From Stichopus chloronotus (lineage: Eukaryota > Echinodermata > Holothuroidea > Aspidochirotida > Stichopodidae), in NCBI GenBank assembly GCA_021234535.1, contig CM037840.1, forward strand, positions 17,687,415 through 17,751,414: DNA of 64,000 nt, written 5' to 3'. Positions 62,010 through 64,000 of the stretch are shown in pieces. The notes under the pieces are model-generated. The model ran no database searches and had not been told where the DNA came from. It saw only the letters and a list, made by a program, of their open reading frames with translations. Positions within the stretch are counted from its first letter, which is position 1; every line of letters begins with the position of its first letter. Position numbers and translations under genes: made by a program.

Positions 62010-62150
62010 CAAATTTACATTAATGACACAACAGAATATAATCACTATTACAGATTGTACTTACTTGCATTATTACAGAATGTAATGATGTAATTATTAC
62101 CGAATGTAATTATCACAGAATGCAATATTGCAGAATGTTTTACATTACAT
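62010..62150. repeat. Short degenerate repeats of ATTACAGAATGTAAT
   Basis: Variants recur at about 62036, 62056, 62078, 62100, 62114 and 62130, spacing 14-22 bp. Confidence 0.55.
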
Positions 62151-62300
62151 TTTCATCCCAAAAGCTATTTCAGCCTTTGTGCTTCCTGTTGTTACTGTAC
62201 TGTACACAAACAAGTCACAAATATTACATCTGTGGAAGATTCTCTTCTTTTGAAACTATATAAAATGAATGATACCTGTTGATTCAATGCATACAGTAAA

Positions 62301-62857
62301 GTGTCTTAAAGATTTTGTGACATGAAAAAGACGTTTTGGAATATTGGCTGTAGTTGTACTGAGCATTAAAAATGTTGAAAACGCCACAAATTCCACCAAA
62401 ATTCATCAATTATCGATGACTTCACAGGAAAATGGCTTTCTTACAGTACATCTGCAGCATGAACAAACATGCGCTAAGTATGCAAATTTATGTCAAGAGA
62501 TGGATTCCCTCGAAATGTCTTATGTTATCCTTGATTTACTTAACCTTTATTCCAATGAAAAGTGAAAATTTTATATGCCTTCTTTGTTCTGGAAGCATAT
62601 ATTTCCTTCTTTACAAATATTGGTATCACTTACAAATCTATGTGAAAAAACAGGCCTAACAAAAGAAATACAGACACTGTGCAACACTCCACATTATCAT
62701 ATATTTGCATTTTCAAGAAACTTTGAATAGTTGTATCTCAAAAATGGTAGCAGATAAAAAGCACAATTCAAACAGATTTTAATTCAGGGTTTCAGTTTAC
62801 AAGTTTTGAATAGAAGCGAACTAAGAATTCTAGATGCATGTTACACTACCTTTAATT
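62301..62857 (-). mobile_element. Family A dispersed repeat, copy 3 (inverted)
   Basis: The reverse complement follows copies 1 and 2 from end to end: AACATGCATCTAGAA, then CAACTATTCAAAGTTT, GTTGCACAGTGTCTGTATTT, GATACCAATATTTGTAA and GCCAATATTCCAAAA. The outer ends, GTGTCTTAAAGATTTTGTGA and its counterpart, give the imperfect terminal inversion. Open frames here (62344-62565, 62432-62659) belong to the repeat. Confidence 0.72.
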
Positions 62858-64000
62858 AAATAGTGACATAGTAATGAACAAGCTTACATAATGACACACT
62901 GTACACGCCTACCACGTACACTCGTACAATATCTCCAAATAATCGGCATTCATGTAGTTAGGTATTGCAGATGTATAAACATAAATATGCCACCATGATG
63001 GCAAACATAACAATTACAAATTAATCATAGAAAACATACCTTTCTTCACAAGTATGTTTTTTCTGTTTTTGCCTTGTTCCTTGGTTTTAGTACATCCAAT
63101 ATACTTTTTTATATCTTCATGGAAACTTGAATGAGAAACTACTAAATGTTCTGTATGTTTGTCTATAAAGCCAGACTCTTGACTCATCACCATTATCCTG
63201 TTCTCGTCACATGGTAGGCACTAAGTATCCTGTGAATGCCATAAAGTAAAAACAAAAAGGAATTATTTAGTTACCACAACTGAAAATTATCCGACCTGAC
63301 ACCCCACCATCTGCAAAATTTCTCCAATAAAATTTGCCCTTGGACGATCTGTGCCAAACAATTCCCTCCTGGACAATTCTTAAGCTGCAACATTCCCTCG
63401 TGGACAACTCCCCCCACAATTCTTTCAGGGGAAGGGTTAAGGAAAGTTATAGGAGAATTGCAAGGGGGGATATTGTCCAGGAACCAAAAGTGGCATACAG
63501 AAAGTAGAAGTTCAGACAACTAAATGCATTGTAAGAAAGCTTCAATCTTTTTTGGAAAGTTTTTGCCTTAATTTTGTCCCACGCTTGTCTGCTTGATCAA
63601 TACTGAAAGATAAGCAATTAGCTGCCCAAGAAGAAGTGTTGATGGATTATGATTACTAGTACTACTCAGAAAGAGCTGGAAAGCTGTCCTTCAACACATG
63701 TTTAACATACATCTCTGTATCCTTTCATAGCTTTTAATGATAAGGTTATGTAAACACAAATGGATGAGTTTAGCATGCAGACTAAATAGAATAAAGACCT
63801 GAGATGTGACCTTGTATTGAATTGATAAGGACAAGTTGGTAAATGCACAAAGCTAGTACCTGCTATGGTTCAGTTCACAAATACTAGTCAGACCATCATG
63901 CATAGCTATGCACCCAACGCCCCTTACAGAACTTCGATCAAACTACGATTCTTGTAATCAACCAAGCATTAGATAACATGCTCCAGTGTTACTTTTCTAC
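62858..64000. other. Right edge, no feature recognised
   Basis: Two variants of CATTCCCTCGTGGACAACTC-like sequence at 63358-63412 form a short tandem; otherwise nothing. Confidence 0.45.

Noticed and set aside
62344..62659. Two short plus-strand open frames
   Set aside because: They lie in the inverted family A copy and are not conserved in the other copies.

Overview
The window looks like nuclear DNA of a marine invertebrate deuterostome, most likely an echinoderm (a sea cucumber is my first guess, a hemichordate is possible). The reasons are: AT-rich non-coding DNA, one protein gene spread over more than 50 kb of introns, GT/AG splice sites, microsatellites, many short inverted-repeat elements, a DIRS-like tyrosine-recombinase retroelement and a Ty3/Gypsy-type LTR element. 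The species call is inference. There are no bacterial features, no operons and no recognisable intact tRNA or rRNA genes.

The one host gene is on the minus strand: the orthologue of NOS1AP/CAPON, the adaptor of neuronal nitric-oxide synthase. I find six coding exons by translation and by matching splice phases: 53318-53428 (start codon), 32355-32426, 22572-22667, 15881-15933, 12173-12281 and 3162-3315. Together they give the N-terminus and the whole phosphotyrosine-binding (PTB) domain, about 199 residues. The C-terminal exons lie beyond the left edge. A splice acceptor just upstream of the start codon predicts a separate 5' non-coding exon at higher coordinates, which I could not locate.

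Nearly everything else is repeats. Left edge to 2.6 kb: minus-strand fossil of a DIRS-like retroelement (RT, RNase H, tyrosine recombinase), interrupted by a 919-bp insert bounded by a 7-bp duplication. 7.7-8.2, 10.7-11.0, 16.5-19.2, 33.5-33.8, 39.9-40.6 and about 50.8 kb: copies of a family built from ~145-bp subrepeats, each carrying four TGACCT half-sites at fixed 4-4-1 spacing, which on the other strand is a nuclear-receptor DR4/DR1 composite. 11.2, 19.9, 39.7 and 62.3 kb: copies of a ~560-bp element with imperfect terminal inverted repeats. 24.5, 25.4, 32.6 and 42.4 kb (plus fragments): a short inverted-repeat element whose termini contain a GTAAGTAT splice-donor-like motif. 28.8-29.1 kb: a second inverted-repeat family ending in CAGGTAAGT. 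46.4-47.7 kb: a 1.2-kb element with inverted termini. 35.2-35.7 kb: a ten-copy 47-bp minisatellite.

56728-59787 is an LTR retrotransposon with a 5-bp target duplication (CTAAT). It keeps a complete 330-bp 5' LTR, an open Gag and a protease, but has lost reverse transcriptase, RNase H and the integrase core in one internal deletion, and its 3' LTR has shrunk to 28 bp. The DNA right of it (59.8-64 kb) holds repeats and no recognisable exon.
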